Positions 18,346 to 26,756 of a stretch of 64,000 nucleotides of DNA are shown here, piece by piece. The notes under the pieces were generated by a model that was given only the letters and a program-made list of their open reading frames with translations, was not told the DNA's origin and searched no databases. The stretch comes from an uncultured Sulfitobacter sp. GTDB lineage: Bacteria > Pseudomonadota > Alphaproteobacteria > Rhodobacterales > Rhodobacteraceae. Position numbers and translations under genes: made by a program. The stretch covers positions 248,001 through 312,000 of the forward strand of contig NZ_CANMQS010000001.1 of assembly GCF_947500075.1 (NCBI RefSeq), written 5' to 3'. Position 1 is the stretch's first letter. Each line of letters begins with the position of its first letter.

Positions 18346-18873
18346 TCAATGCAGCAAGGCACCCTCCGGGCGCAGCGGACCACGCTGCCAGATCACAACT
18401 TCTTGACGCGGGTTGGCCTTCAGCGTGCTCAGCATCCGCTCGGTGCGCAGGCCCGGCAAGGTGGCAAAGGCATCAAACAAGCCATCCGCGCCAACCGCAT
18501 TCACCGGGATCAGCAAAGGCGGCACGCCGCGTTGCTCCAACCGCCAGTGGGGCGGAAACATCGTGCCGCTCAGCACAAGGCTCTGCATTTCGCGCAGGTC
18601 AATTGTGCCGCCGGTCAGGGGGCCGAAATAGGTCACCTGCCCTTCGTCGACCTGCACCGCGCCCGCGCCATCCGCCGACCCGCGAAACCGCCCCCGCTGG
18701 ATGCCGATCCAGACCAGCAAAGCCCCCACCACGATCAGCGCCACACCCGGAAAGCTCAGCAATGCCCCCGGCCCCAGCGCCAGATAGAGACCAAGGACAA
18801 GCGCCCCGCCGCCCACGATCACCTCGCGCCAGCGCCACACCTGCGCCTGTGCTTCTGGCCTGAAAAAGCTCAT
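18346..18873 (-). CDS. Hypothetical membrane protein
   Basis: The 175-residue protein has two adjacent N-terminal membrane helices (about 18-35 and 38-58), followed by a soluble domain of about 115 residues with short beta-like segments (QVDEGQVTYFGPLTGGTIDL, PRQEVVIWQRG). I recognise no family, though similar proteins next to rsmE would be expected in related genomes. It lies 36 bp downstream of rsmE on the same strand and is probably co-transcribed with it. Confidence 0.75.
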   Translation of the reverse strand: MSFFRPEAQAQVWRWREVIVGGGALVLGLYLALGPGALLSFPGVALIVVGALLVWIGIQRGRFRGSADGAGAVQVDEGQVTYFGPLTGGTIDLREMQSLVLSGTMFPPHWRLEQRGVPPLLIPVNAVGADGLFDAFATLPGLRTERMLSTLKANPRQEVVIWQRGPLRPEGALLH

Positions 18874-18909
18874 CTTACGTCCAATCGCTGAGCGCTCGTC
18901 GCTTAGTGT

Positions 18910-19662
18910 TCATTCGTCGAACCATTGCCAATCCCCCAACGCTCGTTGCCATAGCGCCATCGCAGCAACTGCTGCGGTATCGGCCCGCAGAATTCTAGGG
19001 CCTAACCCAGCATTGTAGACGGTGCCGTCCTGATTGCTAATCAAAGTGCGCTCTCGCTCGGAAAATCCACCCTCAGGCCCGACTAGAATTGCCCAGCTTT
19101 GGCGCGGCCCACACTTCCGGAATTGATCAAGCCCCGGATCTGGCGAACCTGCGCCAGTTTCATCGCAAAACATTATCATCCGGGAGCGGTCCCAATCCGC
19201 CAACAAACGATCCAGCTTCACCGCCTCCGCCACCTCCGGCACAAAGGTCCCGCCGCATTGCTCCGCGGCTTCCACCGCATGGGCCTGCAACCGGTCCCGA
19301 TGCACCCGGCCTGCGTTTGTAAACTCCGTCATCACCGGCACGATCCGGGACGCGCCCATTTCCGCTGCCTTCTCCACAATGAAATCCGTGCGCGCCTTCT
19401 TGATCGGCGCAAACAGGAGCCACAGATCGGGGGGCATCTGCAAATCCCGCGTCAATGACACGCACATCAACACTCCGCCGCGCTTGCCCGCCTCCGCGAC
19501 ATCCGCCAGAAACTCCCCGTCCCGGCCATTGAACAAGAGCACCTGCGCCCCCACGCCCAGCCGCATCACCCCAAACAGGTAATGCGCCTGATCCCGCGAC
19601 AAAGGAACCGATTGCCCCGGTGCCAAATCCTGCTCTACATACAATCTGATCTTTGCGCTCAT
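18910..19662 (-). CDS. rsmE: 16S rRNA (uracil(1498)-N(3))-methyltransferase
   Basis: The protein has about 250 residues and belongs to the SPOUT methyltransferases. It methylates U1498 of 16S rRNA using S-adenosylmethionine. An N-terminal PUA-like region (RLYVEQDLAPGQSVPLSRDQ) is followed by KARTDFIVEKAAEMGASRIVPV and the knot with LVGPEGGFSERE and LGPRILRADTAA. I chose the ATG at 19662 (MSAKIRLYVEQ). This start is only 12 bp away from the divergent ubiA start, so its promoter and ribosome site lie inside ubiA. Confidence 0.95.
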   Translation of the reverse strand: MSAKIRLYVEQDLAPGQSVPLSRDQAHYLFGVMRLGVGAQVLLFNGRDGEFLADVAEAGKRGGVLMCVSLTRDLQMPPDLWLLFAPIKKARTDFIVEKAAEMGASRIVPVMTEFTNAGRVHRDRLQAHAVEAAEQCGGTFVPEVAEAVKLDRLLADWDRSRMIMFCDETGAGSPDPGLDQFRKCGPRQSWAILVGPEGGFSERERTLISNQDGTVYNAGLGPRILRADTAAVAAMALWQRALGDWQWFDE

Positions 19663-19674
19663 GGGACATGATAT

Positions 19675-20637
19675 ATGCAAGACACGCCACTACCGCCAGA
19701 TGGCACCGTCGCGGATGCGCCTGCCGACAATTGGGTGGATGTCTACGCCCCGGCGTTCACCCGGCCCTACCTGCGCCTCAGCCGTGCGGATCGGCCGATC
19801 GGCACCTGGCTGCTGCTTTTGCCCTGCTGGTGGGGTCTGGCACTGGCGATCCTCTATGATCAATCTCCCCGCTGGGAGGACGCATGGATCTTCATCGGCT
19901 GCGGCATCGGGGCATTCCTGATGCGCGGCGCGGGCTGCACATGGAACGACATCACCGACCGCGACTTTGACGGTCTGGTTGAACGTACGCGTTCCCGCCC
20001 CATCCCCTCAGGTCAGGTCAGCGTCAAAGGCGCCGTCATCTGGATGGTCCTGCAAGCCCTGCTGGCGGCCTGCATCCTGTTCACCTTCAACTGGCAGGCC
20101 ATCGGCCTTGGCGTGCTGTCGCTGCTGCTGGTGACGGTCTACCCTTATGCAAAGCGGTTCACATGGTGGCCGCAGGTGTTTCTTGGCCTCGCTTTCAACT
20201 GGGGCGCGGTGCTGGTCTGGACCGCCCACACGGGTCGCCTCGATGCGCCTGCATTGCTGCTCTATGCAGCAGGCATCGCCTGGACGCTGTTCTATGACAC
20301 GATCTATGCGCATCAGGACACCGAGGACGACGCGCTGATCGGGGTAAAATCCACAGCACGGCTCTTTGGCAAGCAAACCGCGTCGTGGCTGCGCCGCTTC
20401 CTGATGGCCACTGTGGGGCTGATGGGCCTTGCCGTGATCTTCGCCGTGCAAGGCAACGCAAGCGTTCTGGCGCTGGTCATCGCACTTGGCGGCCCATGGG
20501 CGATGGGCTGGCACATGGCATGGCAATTGCGCGGGCTCGATATCGAAAATTCCGCCAAATGCCTGCAACTCTTCCGCGCCAACCGCGATACCGGCATGAT
20601 CCCGCTGTTGTTTTTTGCCGCAGCGCTGCTGGTGTGA
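19675..20637 (+). CDS. ubiA: 4-hydroxybenzoate polyprenyltransferase UbiA
   Basis: The protein has 320 residues and about eight or nine membrane helices. It attaches the polyprenyl chain to 4-hydroxybenzoate in ubiquinone synthesis at the inner membrane. The first Asp-rich motif NDITDRDFDGLVERTRSRP and the second (DTIYAHQDTEDDALIGVKS) hold the Mg-diphosphate. The N-terminal DNWVDVYAPAF and PYLRLSRADRPIGTWLLLLPCWW are typical of alphaproteobacterial UbiA. The start is divergent from rsmE with 12 bp between start codons; GGGA lies 8 bases upstream. Confidence 0.95.
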   Translation: MQDTPLPPDGTVADAPADNWVDVYAPAFTRPYLRLSRADRPIGTWLLLLPCWWGLALAILYDQSPRWEDAWIFIGCGIGAFLMRGAGCTWNDITDRDFDGLVERTRSRPIPSGQVSVKGAVIWMVLQALLAACILFTFNWQAIGLGVLSLLLVTVYPYAKRFTWWPQVFLGLAFNWGAVLVWTAHTGRLDAPALLLYAAGIAWTLFYDTIYAHQDTEDDALIGVKSTARLFGKQTASWLRRFLMATVGLMGLAVIFAVQGNASVLALVIALGGPWAMGWHMAWQLRGLDIENSAKCLQLFRANRDTGMIPLLFFAAALLV

Positions 20638-20683
20638 TTGCACCCCCGCGCCCAGAGGCGTATCACTTGGGTGAACTGAAACG

Positions 20684-22603
20684 GTGCAAAGCCTTCCCAT
20701 GCGACCCATGCGTCTCTCTGCCCTTCTGATTGTTGCGATCACCTTCACTGCGGCGGCGGTGGTGTCCCTGGTGGCGGCCAACTTTTCCGTCAAACTGATT
20801 GAGGAAAATTCCGAAATCGGCGTGCGTGATGCGCTGGATGAGGCAGGCATGACCTGGGCTGAGGTACAGGCCGACGGCTTGCAGGTGATCCTGGCGGGCA
20901 TTGCCCCCACCGAAGCCGTCCGGTTCCGCGCCCTGTCGACCGCCGGCAGCATGGTCGACGCCGCCCGCGTCATTGATGAGATGGAGGTGGAGGCACAGGC
21001 CGACATCGCCCCGCCCCGCTTTTCTGCCGAAGTGCTGCGCAATGACAGCGGCATCTCCATCATCGGCCTCGTCCCCGCCACCACCTCCCGCGAGGACGCG
21101 ATTGAGCGTTTTACCGACATCGTTGGCGACACCCGCGTGACCGACCTGCTGGAAAGCGCCGATTACCCCGCGCCGCGCGATTGGGACGATGCCTTTGCTT
21201 TTGCCCTCACCGCGATGGCCGAACTGCCCCGCGCCAAAGCCTCCGTGGAAGCCGGGCGTGTGTCGATCACCGCGATTGCCGACAGTGTCGAAGACAAGAT
21301 GCAGATGGAGGCCCGCCTGAACCGCGCAACGCCACCCAACCTGTCGGTGCGGCTGGATATCGCCGCACCCCGCCCGGTGATCACGCCCTTCTCGCTGCGG
21401 TTCCAACTGGATGAAGACGGCGCCAAATTCGATGCCTGCTCCGCCGATACCGAAGAAGCCCGTGTGCGCATTCTGGCCGCCGGCACCCGTGCAGGCATCA
21501 CCGGCACCGCGCGCTGCGTGGTCGGCATGGGCGTGCCCAGCCCCAACTGGTCCGAAGCCGTCGCCCAGAGCATTGACGCTGTTGCCCGCCTCGAAGGCGG
21601 CACCGTGACCTTTGCGGATGCGGACATCACCCTTGTGGCCCTGCCCGGCACGGAACAGGGCAAATTCGATGACATCGTGGGAGAGCTGGAAAACAACCTG
21701 CCTGACGTCTTCGCCCTGCGCGCCAAACTGCCCAAGGTCGAAGATCCCAATGCCGGGCCACAGGAATTCCTCGCCACGCTCAGTGCCGAAGGGGACGTGG
21801 AACTGCGCGGCAGACTGGCCGATGCGGCTTCCCGCGAACTGGCTGACAGCTACGCCAAGGCGCGCTTCGGTTCCGCCAAGGTAAAGACCGCTGCCCGGCT
21901 GGTCGAAGGCCTGCCCGGCAACTGGACCCCGCGCGTTCTGACGGGATTGGAAGCACTGTCGATGCTCAACAACGGATCGCTCAAGGTGACGCCAGACGCC
22001 GTTGCCGTGAAGGGGGAGACCGGCAATCCCAACGCCAGTGCGGAAATCACCGCCCTGCTGTCCGAACGCCTGGGCGATGGCAGCGATTATGACATCTCTG
22101 TCCGCTATCTTGAAAAACTCGACCCGGTGCTGGGCCTGCCCACCCCCGACGAATGCGAAGCCGAAATCGGTGCTGTACTGGAACTGGGCAAGATCAGCTT
22201 TGAACCCGGCAGCGCCACCATTGATGCCTCTGCGCTTGTGGTGATGGATCAGATCGCCGGTATCCTGAAACGCTGCGGCGACATCCCCCTTGAAATTCAG
22301 GGCCATACGGACAGCCAGGGCCGCGAAAGCATGAACCTTGAACTCAGCCAGAGCCGCGCCGAATCCGTCCTGAACGAACTGCGCGCCCGCCGCGTCCTCA
22401 CCGGCTCCTTCACCGCCAAAGGCTACGGAGAGGTGACCCCCATCGCCGATAACAAGTCTGAGGAAGGCCGCGAAGCCAACCGGCGCATCGAATTCCGCCT
22501 AATCCGCGAAGAACCTGTTGAAACAGCGCTGGAAAATGCGGACGATACAGGCGATAACAGCGACGAAACCGCGCAAGAAGGCTCAGATAATGAGCAGAAC
22601 TGA
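20684..22603 (+). CDS. OmpA-family protein with long periplasmic domain
   Basis: The protein has 639 residues. An N-terminal membrane anchor or signal (LSALLIVAITFTAAAVVSLVAA) leads into about 450 residues of repeated alpha/beta modules that may be BON-like (for example GISIIGLVPA and EGDVELRGRLAD); that assignment is tentative. A C-terminal OmpA/Pal-type peptidoglycan-binding domain occupies about 495-605, with LEIQGHTDSQG and the NRRIEFRLI end. The last 30 residues are acidic and probably disordered. It likely links the cell envelope to peptidoglycan. The start may be the Met at codon 6 or 9. The end overlaps the next gene by 14 bp. Confidence 0.85.
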   Translation: MQSLPMRPMRLSALLIVAITFTAAAVVSLVAANFSVKLIEENSEIGVRDALDEAGMTWAEVQADGLQVILAGIAPTEAVRFRALSTAGSMVDAARVIDEMEVEAQADIAPPRFSAEVLRNDSGISIIGLVPATTSREDAIERFTDIVGDTRVTDLLESADYPAPRDWDDAFAFALTAMAELPRAKASVEAGRVSITAIADSVEDKMQMEARLNRATPPNLSVRLDIAAPRPVITPFSLRFQLDEDGAKFDACSADTEEARVRILAAGTRAGITGTARCVVGMGVPSPNWSEAVAQSIDAVARLEGGTVTFADADITLVALPGTEQGKFDDIVGELENNLPDVFALRAKLPKVEDPNAGPQEFLATLSAEGDVELRGRLADAASRELADSYAKARFGSAKVKTAARLVEGLPGNWTPRVLTGLEALSMLNNGSLKVTPDAVAVKGETGNPNASAEITALLSERLGDGSDYDISVRYLEKLDPVLGLPTPDECEAEIGAVLELGKISFEPGSATIDASALVVMDQIAGILKRCGDIPLEIQGHTDSQGRESMNLELSQSRAESVLNELRARRVLTGSFTAKGYGEVTPIADNKSEEGREANRRIEFRLIREEPVETALENADDTGDNSDETAQEGSDNEQN

Positions 22604-22916
22604 ATTTGTCATCGCAACCGCGATCATCCTGTTCGTGGCATTCTGCCTCGGCTGGTTTGCCAATTGGCTGCTGCACCGCTTCACCCGTGTGGCCGCAGGC
22701 GATGTGGCTGAACTCGACCGGATGAGCCAGGAGTTGCATGAAGCCGAAGAAACCCGCGATCAGGCCATCACCTACCTGCAACAGCGGGAGGCGGAGCTGA
22801 CAAATCAGCTCTCCCAGACCGAAGCGGAACTGCGCGCCGCGATGGACGGTTTGCGCGATGCCCGTCATGAAGCCGAAGAAATGCGCAACATCATCGAACG
22901 CCAGCAGGCGGGCTGA
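22590..22916 (+). CDS. Small membrane-anchored coiled-coil protein
   Basis: The protein has about 108 residues. One N-terminal membrane helix (FVIATAIILFVAFCLGWFANWLL) is followed by a charged Glu/Gln/Arg-rich coiled coil (about 40-108). I chose the ATG at 22590, which overlaps the OmpA-like gene by 14 bp, so the two are likely made together and may work together at the envelope. No specific family recognised. Confidence 0.75.
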   Translation: MSRTEFVIATAIILFVAFCLGWFANWLLHRFTRVAAGDVAELDRMSQELHEAEETRDQAITYLQQREAELTNQLSQTEAELRAAMDGLRDARHEAEEMRNIIERQQAG

Positions 22917-22943
22917 TACCGCCCACCCCGCTTGCGAAACGCC

Positions 22944-23390
22944 TTACGCGACAGTCATCACCGCGCAGCTTGCGTTCTTGCTGATCGATTGCGACGTGCT
23001 GCCCAGAAACAACCCCGTGACACTGCCCAGACCGCGACGCCCGGTCACGATCAGATCCGCATTGGCAACCGTTGCCCGCGCCAGAACGCAATCCACCGGA
23101 TCACCATGACCGATATGCACCTCGATGTCCTTGATCCCCGCCTCTGAGGCAATCGCCTTGGCGCGCGCGCCGACCTTCTCCGCCGCGTCGCGCAGCAGTT
23201 CATCCTGCGCCACGGATGTGCCCACATAAAACCCTGAGATCGCTTCCGCCGCGAATGTGACCGTTTCGTCCAGCGGCGTATGCGACACCTCGATGTGCGC
23301 GCCGAATTTGGACGCCAATTCGCATCCCATCTGCAAGGCCCGTTCCGCTGCGTCCGAGCCGTCAAAGCCGACAACGATTGAAGAAATCAT
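22944..23390 (-). CDS. Universal stress protein (UspA family)
   Basis: The 148-residue protein is a single UspA domain. It begins ISSIVVGFDGSDAAERAL, and the C-terminal ATP-binding motif G-x2-G-x9-G-S/T is visible as TGRRGLGSVTGLFLGST. Such cytoplasmic proteins are induced by stress or starvation; the specific role is unknown. It is monocistronic and is followed at 22917 by the convergent coiled-coil gene. Confidence 0.93.
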   Translation of the reverse strand: MISSIVVGFDGSDAAERALQMGCELASKFGAHIEVSHTPLDETVTFAAEAISGFYVGTSVAQDELLRDAAEKVGARAKAIASEAGIKDIEVHIGHGDPVDCVLARATVANADLIVTGRRGLGSVTGLFLGSTSQSISKNASCAVMTVA

Positions 23391-23469
23391 GCTGTGTCTC
23401 CTGTATGTTGCATCAGCCTTACCCCAAAAGCAGGGGCTCAGACCTTGATGCAGGTCAAGGGCGCGCGGT

Positions 23470-23913
23470 TTACCAGCGTGTCAGCGCGTCTTCGTCCGCG
23501 TCCTTGGCATCCACCCAATCCGCCCCGCCCCGCGTCACTTCTCGTTTCCAGAACGGCGCGCGGGACTTGAGGTAATCCATCAGGAATTCAGCGCCGTCAA
23601 AGGCGTCCTTGCGGTGCGGCGCGGCTGTGGCCACCATCATGATCATCTCACCGGGCTTCAACGGCCCGTAGCGATGGATCACCAAAGCATCGCCCAGCGA
23701 AAACCGGGTGATGGCATCCGCCGCAATCTGCTCCAGCGCCTTCTCGGTCATGCCGGGGTAATGCTCGATCTCCATCACCTCCAGCGGATCATCGGCCAGA
23801 TCGCGCACCACGCCGGTGAAGGTCACGATCGCCCCCATATCCTTGCGTCCCGCCGCAAAGGCCGCGCTCTCTGCCCCCAGATCAAACGGCTCTGCCTGCA
23901 CGCAAATCCGCAT
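23470..23913 (-). CDS. moaE: Molybdopterin synthase catalytic subunit
   Basis: The protein has 147 residues. MoaE takes the thiocarboxylate sulfur from MoaD to convert cyclic pyranopterin monophosphate into molybdopterin. VTFTGVVRDLADD, LEIEHYPGMTEKAL-type sequence, IHRYGPLKPGE and the conserved KSRAPFWKRE lysine segment match the family. It lies 4 bp after moaD. Confidence 0.96.
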   Translation of the reverse strand: MRICVQAEPFDLGAESAAFAAGRKDMGAIVTFTGVVRDLADDPLEVMEIEHYPGMTEKALEQIAADAITRFSLGDALVIHRYGPLKPGEMIMMVATAAPHRKDAFDGAEFLMDYLKSRAPFWKREVTRGGADWVDAKDADEDALTRW

Positions 23914-23917
23914 GGCC

Positions 23918-24163
23918 CTAGCCGCCTGTCATCGGTGGAAAGAACGCCACTTCGCGCGCGCCTTCCAGTGATGCGTCAAAATCGGTCAACTGCTGGTCCA
24001 CAGCCACGCGCAAGGCTGACAGGTCTGAGAACGCCAGATCATACCGCTCTTCCCGCGCGCGCAATTCGGTGACCAGCTCCGCGACCGTCGCCGCACCCGT
24101 TTCCACCTCTTCACGGGGCAGACCGATCCGCTCCCGGACCCATGCAAAATAAAGCACATTCAT
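23918..24163 (-). CDS. moaD: Molybdopterin synthase sulfur carrier subunit
   Basis: The 81-residue protein is a ubiquitin-like carrier ending in the Gly-Gly needed for thiocarboxylation (FFPPMTGG). The N-terminal VLYFAWVRERIGL is the typical MoaD opening. It overlaps the pgsA stop by one base (TGATG) and precedes moaE by 4 bp, so the two synthase subunits are co-translated with pgsA. Confidence 0.95.
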   Translation of the reverse strand: MNVLYFAWVRERIGLPREEVETGAATVAELVTELRAREERYDLAFSDLSALRVAVDQQLTDFDASLEGAREVAFFPPMTGG

Positions 24164-24828
24164 CAGCGTCCCTCCTTCAGATGCGGCATCGCCTTGGCCA
24201 GATAATCAAACCCGGTGATCGCCGTCAGCGCCGCTGCAATCCACAGCAGGATCAGGCCAATGATCCCGGCCCATTCCATGCCCAGCAACTTCCATTGCAG
24301 GCCCAGCAGGTCCTCTTCATCCCCGTTCAGAATGGCGCTGACCATCTGCTCATCCATCCCGAAGACCGACATGCCCAGGTAATGCTCAAACACCCCCTGC
24401 GAAAACAGCACCGCAATCGCGATCATCTGCAACGTCGTTTTCCATTTAGCGAGCTTTGTCACTTTTAAAGTCCCCGCCGTATCCCCCAGATATTCCCGCA
24501 AGCCAGAGACAAAAACCTCCCGGAACAGGATCACCGTGGCAGGCAGCACCAGCCAGGGCGACCAGCTGGAAAAGGCCACGATCACCATCAGGGCGATGAC
24601 CACCATCGCCTTGTCGGCAATCGGGTCCAGCATCGTGCCCAGCTTGGTTTCCTGCTTCCACGCGCGCGCAAGATAGCCGTCAAACCAATCGGTTATCGCC
24701 GCTGTCACAAACAGCACCAGCGCAAACCAATCCGCATAAGGCCGGGTGAAATACAAAAACATCACCGCAACGCCCGGTGCCGCAGCAAGGCGCAAAAGGG
24801 TCAGGACGTTCGGCAGGTTCCACTTCAT
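24163..24828 (-). CDS. pgsA: CDP-diacylglycerol--glycerol-3-phosphate 3-phosphatidyltransferase
   Basis: The protein has about 221 residues and makes phosphatidylglycerol phosphate in the inner membrane. The CDP-alcohol phosphotransferase signature D-G-x2-A-R-x8-G-x3-D-x3-D is present, starting at DGYLAR. The N-terminus (MKWNLPNVLTLLRLAAAPGV) is the usual one and fixes the start at 24828. An ideal AAGGAGGT sits only about one base before this ATG, which is unusually close. A further 40 codons are open upstream to an ATG at 24948, but they do not look like the family. It leads the pgsA-moaD-moaE operon. Confidence 0.94.
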   Translation of the reverse strand: MKWNLPNVLTLLRLAAAPGVAVMFLYFTRPYADWFALVLFVTAAITDWFDGYLARAWKQETKLGTMLDPIADKAMVVIALMVIVAFSSWSPWLVLPATVILFREVFVSGLREYLGDTAGTLKVTKLAKWKTTLQMIAIAVLFSQGVFEHYLGMSVFGMDEQMVSAILNGDEEDLLGLQWKLLGMEWAGIIGLILLWIAAALTAITGFDYLAKAMPHLKEGR

Positions 24829-24932
24829 ACCTCCTTCTACCTCGCCCGGCAGGGGCAGGAAAGCACCAATGAACTGAGATAAATCGACACGATTACCCGT
24901 CTTGCCCGACGCTGAGACACCTTCTACCCTCT

Positions 24933-24945
24933 TGTAAAGTTTACA
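24933..24945. promoter_or_regulatory. 13-bp palindrome in the divergent pgsA / GSCFA-gene promoter region
   Basis: TGTAAA and TTTACA form a perfect 6-1-6 inverted repeat in an AT-rich stretch of the 150 bp between pgsA and the GSCFA gene. It could be an operator for either gene. No known regulator is assigned. Confidence 0.4.
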
Positions 24946-24978
24946 CATTATTCAGAAATTCAGGGGATCACACCGCTT

Positions 24979-26028
24979 GTGAACCAGTCACCGACCTCGC
25001 CCTACGCCGATCTGCCGGATCACGCTTTCTGGAAAACCGCCGTCAGCAGCCGCAGCATGTTCGACATTTCCGCGCTCTGGTCGCCCCGGTTCGCGCTGGA
25101 TGCGACAACACCTGTCGTCACTTACGGCTCCTGCTTTGCACAGCACATCGGCGCGGCCCTGCGCCAGCGTGGCTTCAACTGGCTGAACATGGAGCCCCCC
25201 GCAGGGAACGCGCCCCGGACCGATCCGGCCTTCCACTACAACGTCTTCTCCGCCCGCACCGGCAACATCTACACCACCACGCTTCTGCGCCAATGGGTCC
25301 GCTGGGCCGCCGGGGCGGCCGCCCCGCCCGATGAATTCTGGACCTGCGGCGACCGGGTCAAAGACCCGTTCCGCCCCCGGATCGAACCAGATGGTTTCGC
25401 CTCTCTGGCAGAGGCGCAGCGCAGCCGCCGGGTCACCCTCAACTCCTTTGCCGACAGCATCCGCCGCGCGCAGGTCTTTGTCTTCACCCTTGGGCTGACC
25501 GAACGCTGGCACCACCTGACCGAGGGGTATGAATACCCCCTCTGCCCCGGCACCGCTGCGGGCACCTTCGATCCCACGCTTCACGGCTTTGATACGCTGG
25601 GCTTTGCCGACACCCTCGAAAGCCTCTGGGACGCCATCCACCTGATGCGCCAGATCAACCCGGAGCTGCGGGTCCTGCTGACCGTCTCCCCCGTCCCCCT
25701 CACCGCCACGATGAGCGGGGACCACGTGATCCCGGCAACCACCCTGTCAAAATCCATCCTCCGCGCCGTCTGCGGCGAACTGGCCCGCACCCTGTCCCAT
25801 GTGGATTACTTCCCGGCGTATGAAATCATCTCGTCACCCGCATTCCGGGGCACCTTCTTTGCCCCCAACCAACGCGATGTTGCGGCCAAAGGGGTCGACT
25901 GCGTGATGCAGCATTTCTTGGACGCACTGGACACCTCGCCTGCACATGCGCCTGCACCACCCCCACCAGACCCCGCACATGTCATCTGCGAAGAAGCCCT
26001 GCTGGCCCGCGCCAAAGGGCTGCACTGA
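24979..26028 (+). CDS. GSCFA domain-containing protein
   Basis: The protein has 349 residues and carries the GSCFA signature (TYGSCFAQHIGAAL at about residue 48), a family with an SGNH-hydrolase-like layout. Downstream landmarks include FTLGLTERW (about 168), LLTVSPVPL and VDYFPAYEI, all typical of the family. The enzymatic role is not established for the family; a hydrolase or acyl-esterase role is an inference from the fold. It starts at GTG with CAGGGGA 11 bases upstream and ends one base into the next gene (TGATGG). It lies between pgsA and uvrC, on the opposite strand to both. Confidence 0.85.
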   Translation: MNQSPTSPYADLPDHAFWKTAVSSRSMFDISALWSPRFALDATTPVVTYGSCFAQHIGAALRQRGFNWLNMEPPAGNAPRTDPAFHYNVFSARTGNIYTTTLLRQWVRWAAGAAAPPDEFWTCGDRVKDPFRPRIEPDGFASLAEAQRSRRVTLNSFADSIRRAQVFVFTLGLTERWHHLTEGYEYPLCPGTAAGTFDPTLHGFDTLGFADTLESLWDAIHLMRQINPELRVLLTVSPVPLTATMSGDHVIPATTLSKSILRAVCGELARTLSHVDYFPAYEIISSPAFRGTFFAPNQRDVAAKGVDCVMQHFLDALDTSPAHAPAPPPPDPAHVICEEALLARAKGLH

Positions 26029-26756
26029 TGGTGGAGGTCCTGATTGCCGGCGACAGCCAGACCGGCGCGCTTTTCCACCGGGTCCGCCGTCACCCCAACG
26101 TGGCCCTTGTCGCGGCCCCCGGCCAGCGGGTGAAAAACTTCCAGATCACGCCCGATGGGCAGGTCACCGGCTATGAGGTTCAGCTCAACAGCCCCGCCGC
26201 CCCGGCGCTGCACCGTTTTGATCTGGCCTACATCTATGCCGACATGGCCGAACCGCTCACCCTGATGCCGAAACGTCTGCACCGTTACAGCGCGGCCTAT
26301 CTGGCCGCCCATGTGACCGAACGCCTGCAAGACAGCCACAGCATCCGGCTGGCGCGGGCCATGGCGCAGGTGCTGCCGCCCCGCCGCATCATCCTGATCC
26401 CGAAACCCATCCCCCTCAGCCGTGCCCGCGCCGGGTTTGCCGCCATGACGCTCCAGGACGCCACCGCAAGGGTACAGCGGCACATCGGCTTTCCCATCGC
26501 CCATCTGACATCCGGCATCTGCGCCCCCGATGGCACACCCGATCCGGCCTTCTACGAAAACTCAGCCGACTGGCTGGGAGAGATCCCGAAACCCGATACC
26601 AAACCCGACCATGACAACGACCACCTGAACACCCGTGGCGGCGATCTGCTGTTTGAAGCCTTCAAACGCGACGTGGCCGCACGCTTCATCCCCGCTCGTG
26701 GAAATAGGCATAGATCGTCTCCGCCAGCGCATCCGACACCCCCGCCACCGCCTTGA
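26028..26756 (+). CDS. SGNH-hydrolase-like hypothetical protein paired with the GSCFA protein
   Basis: The 242-residue protein opens with VLIAGDSQTGALF, matching SGNH block I (GDS), and ends with HDNDHLNTRGGDLLFEAF, which fits the Asp-x-x-His block V. It is therefore probably a small SGNH-type esterase or a related non-catalytic fold. No exact family recognised. It is coupled to the GSCFA gene by a 1-base overlap. Its last 23 or so codons lie inside the end of uvrC on the other strand and read as a proline-rich tail, suggesting the original stop was lost. Confidence 0.7.
   Translation: MVEVLIAGDSQTGALFHRVRRHPNVALVAAPGQRVKNFQITPDGQVTGYEVQLNSPAAPALHRFDLAYIYADMAEPLTLMPKRLHRYSAAYLAAHVTERLQDSHSIRLARAMAQVLPPRRIILIPKPIPLSRARAGFAAMTLQDATARVQRHIGFPIAHLTSGICAPDGTPDPAFYENSADWLGEIPKPDTKPDHDNDHLNTRGGDLLFEAFKRDVAARFIPARGNRHRSSPPAHPTPPPPP

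Noticed and set aside
23391-23469. CCCC...GGGG hairpin between the usp and moaE genes
   Set aside because: Only four paired bases, no T-run; too weak to call a terminator.
24829-24948. 40-codon extension of pgsA to an upstream ATG
   Set aside because: The added residues do not look like any PgsA N-terminus; the usual MKWNLPN start fits better.
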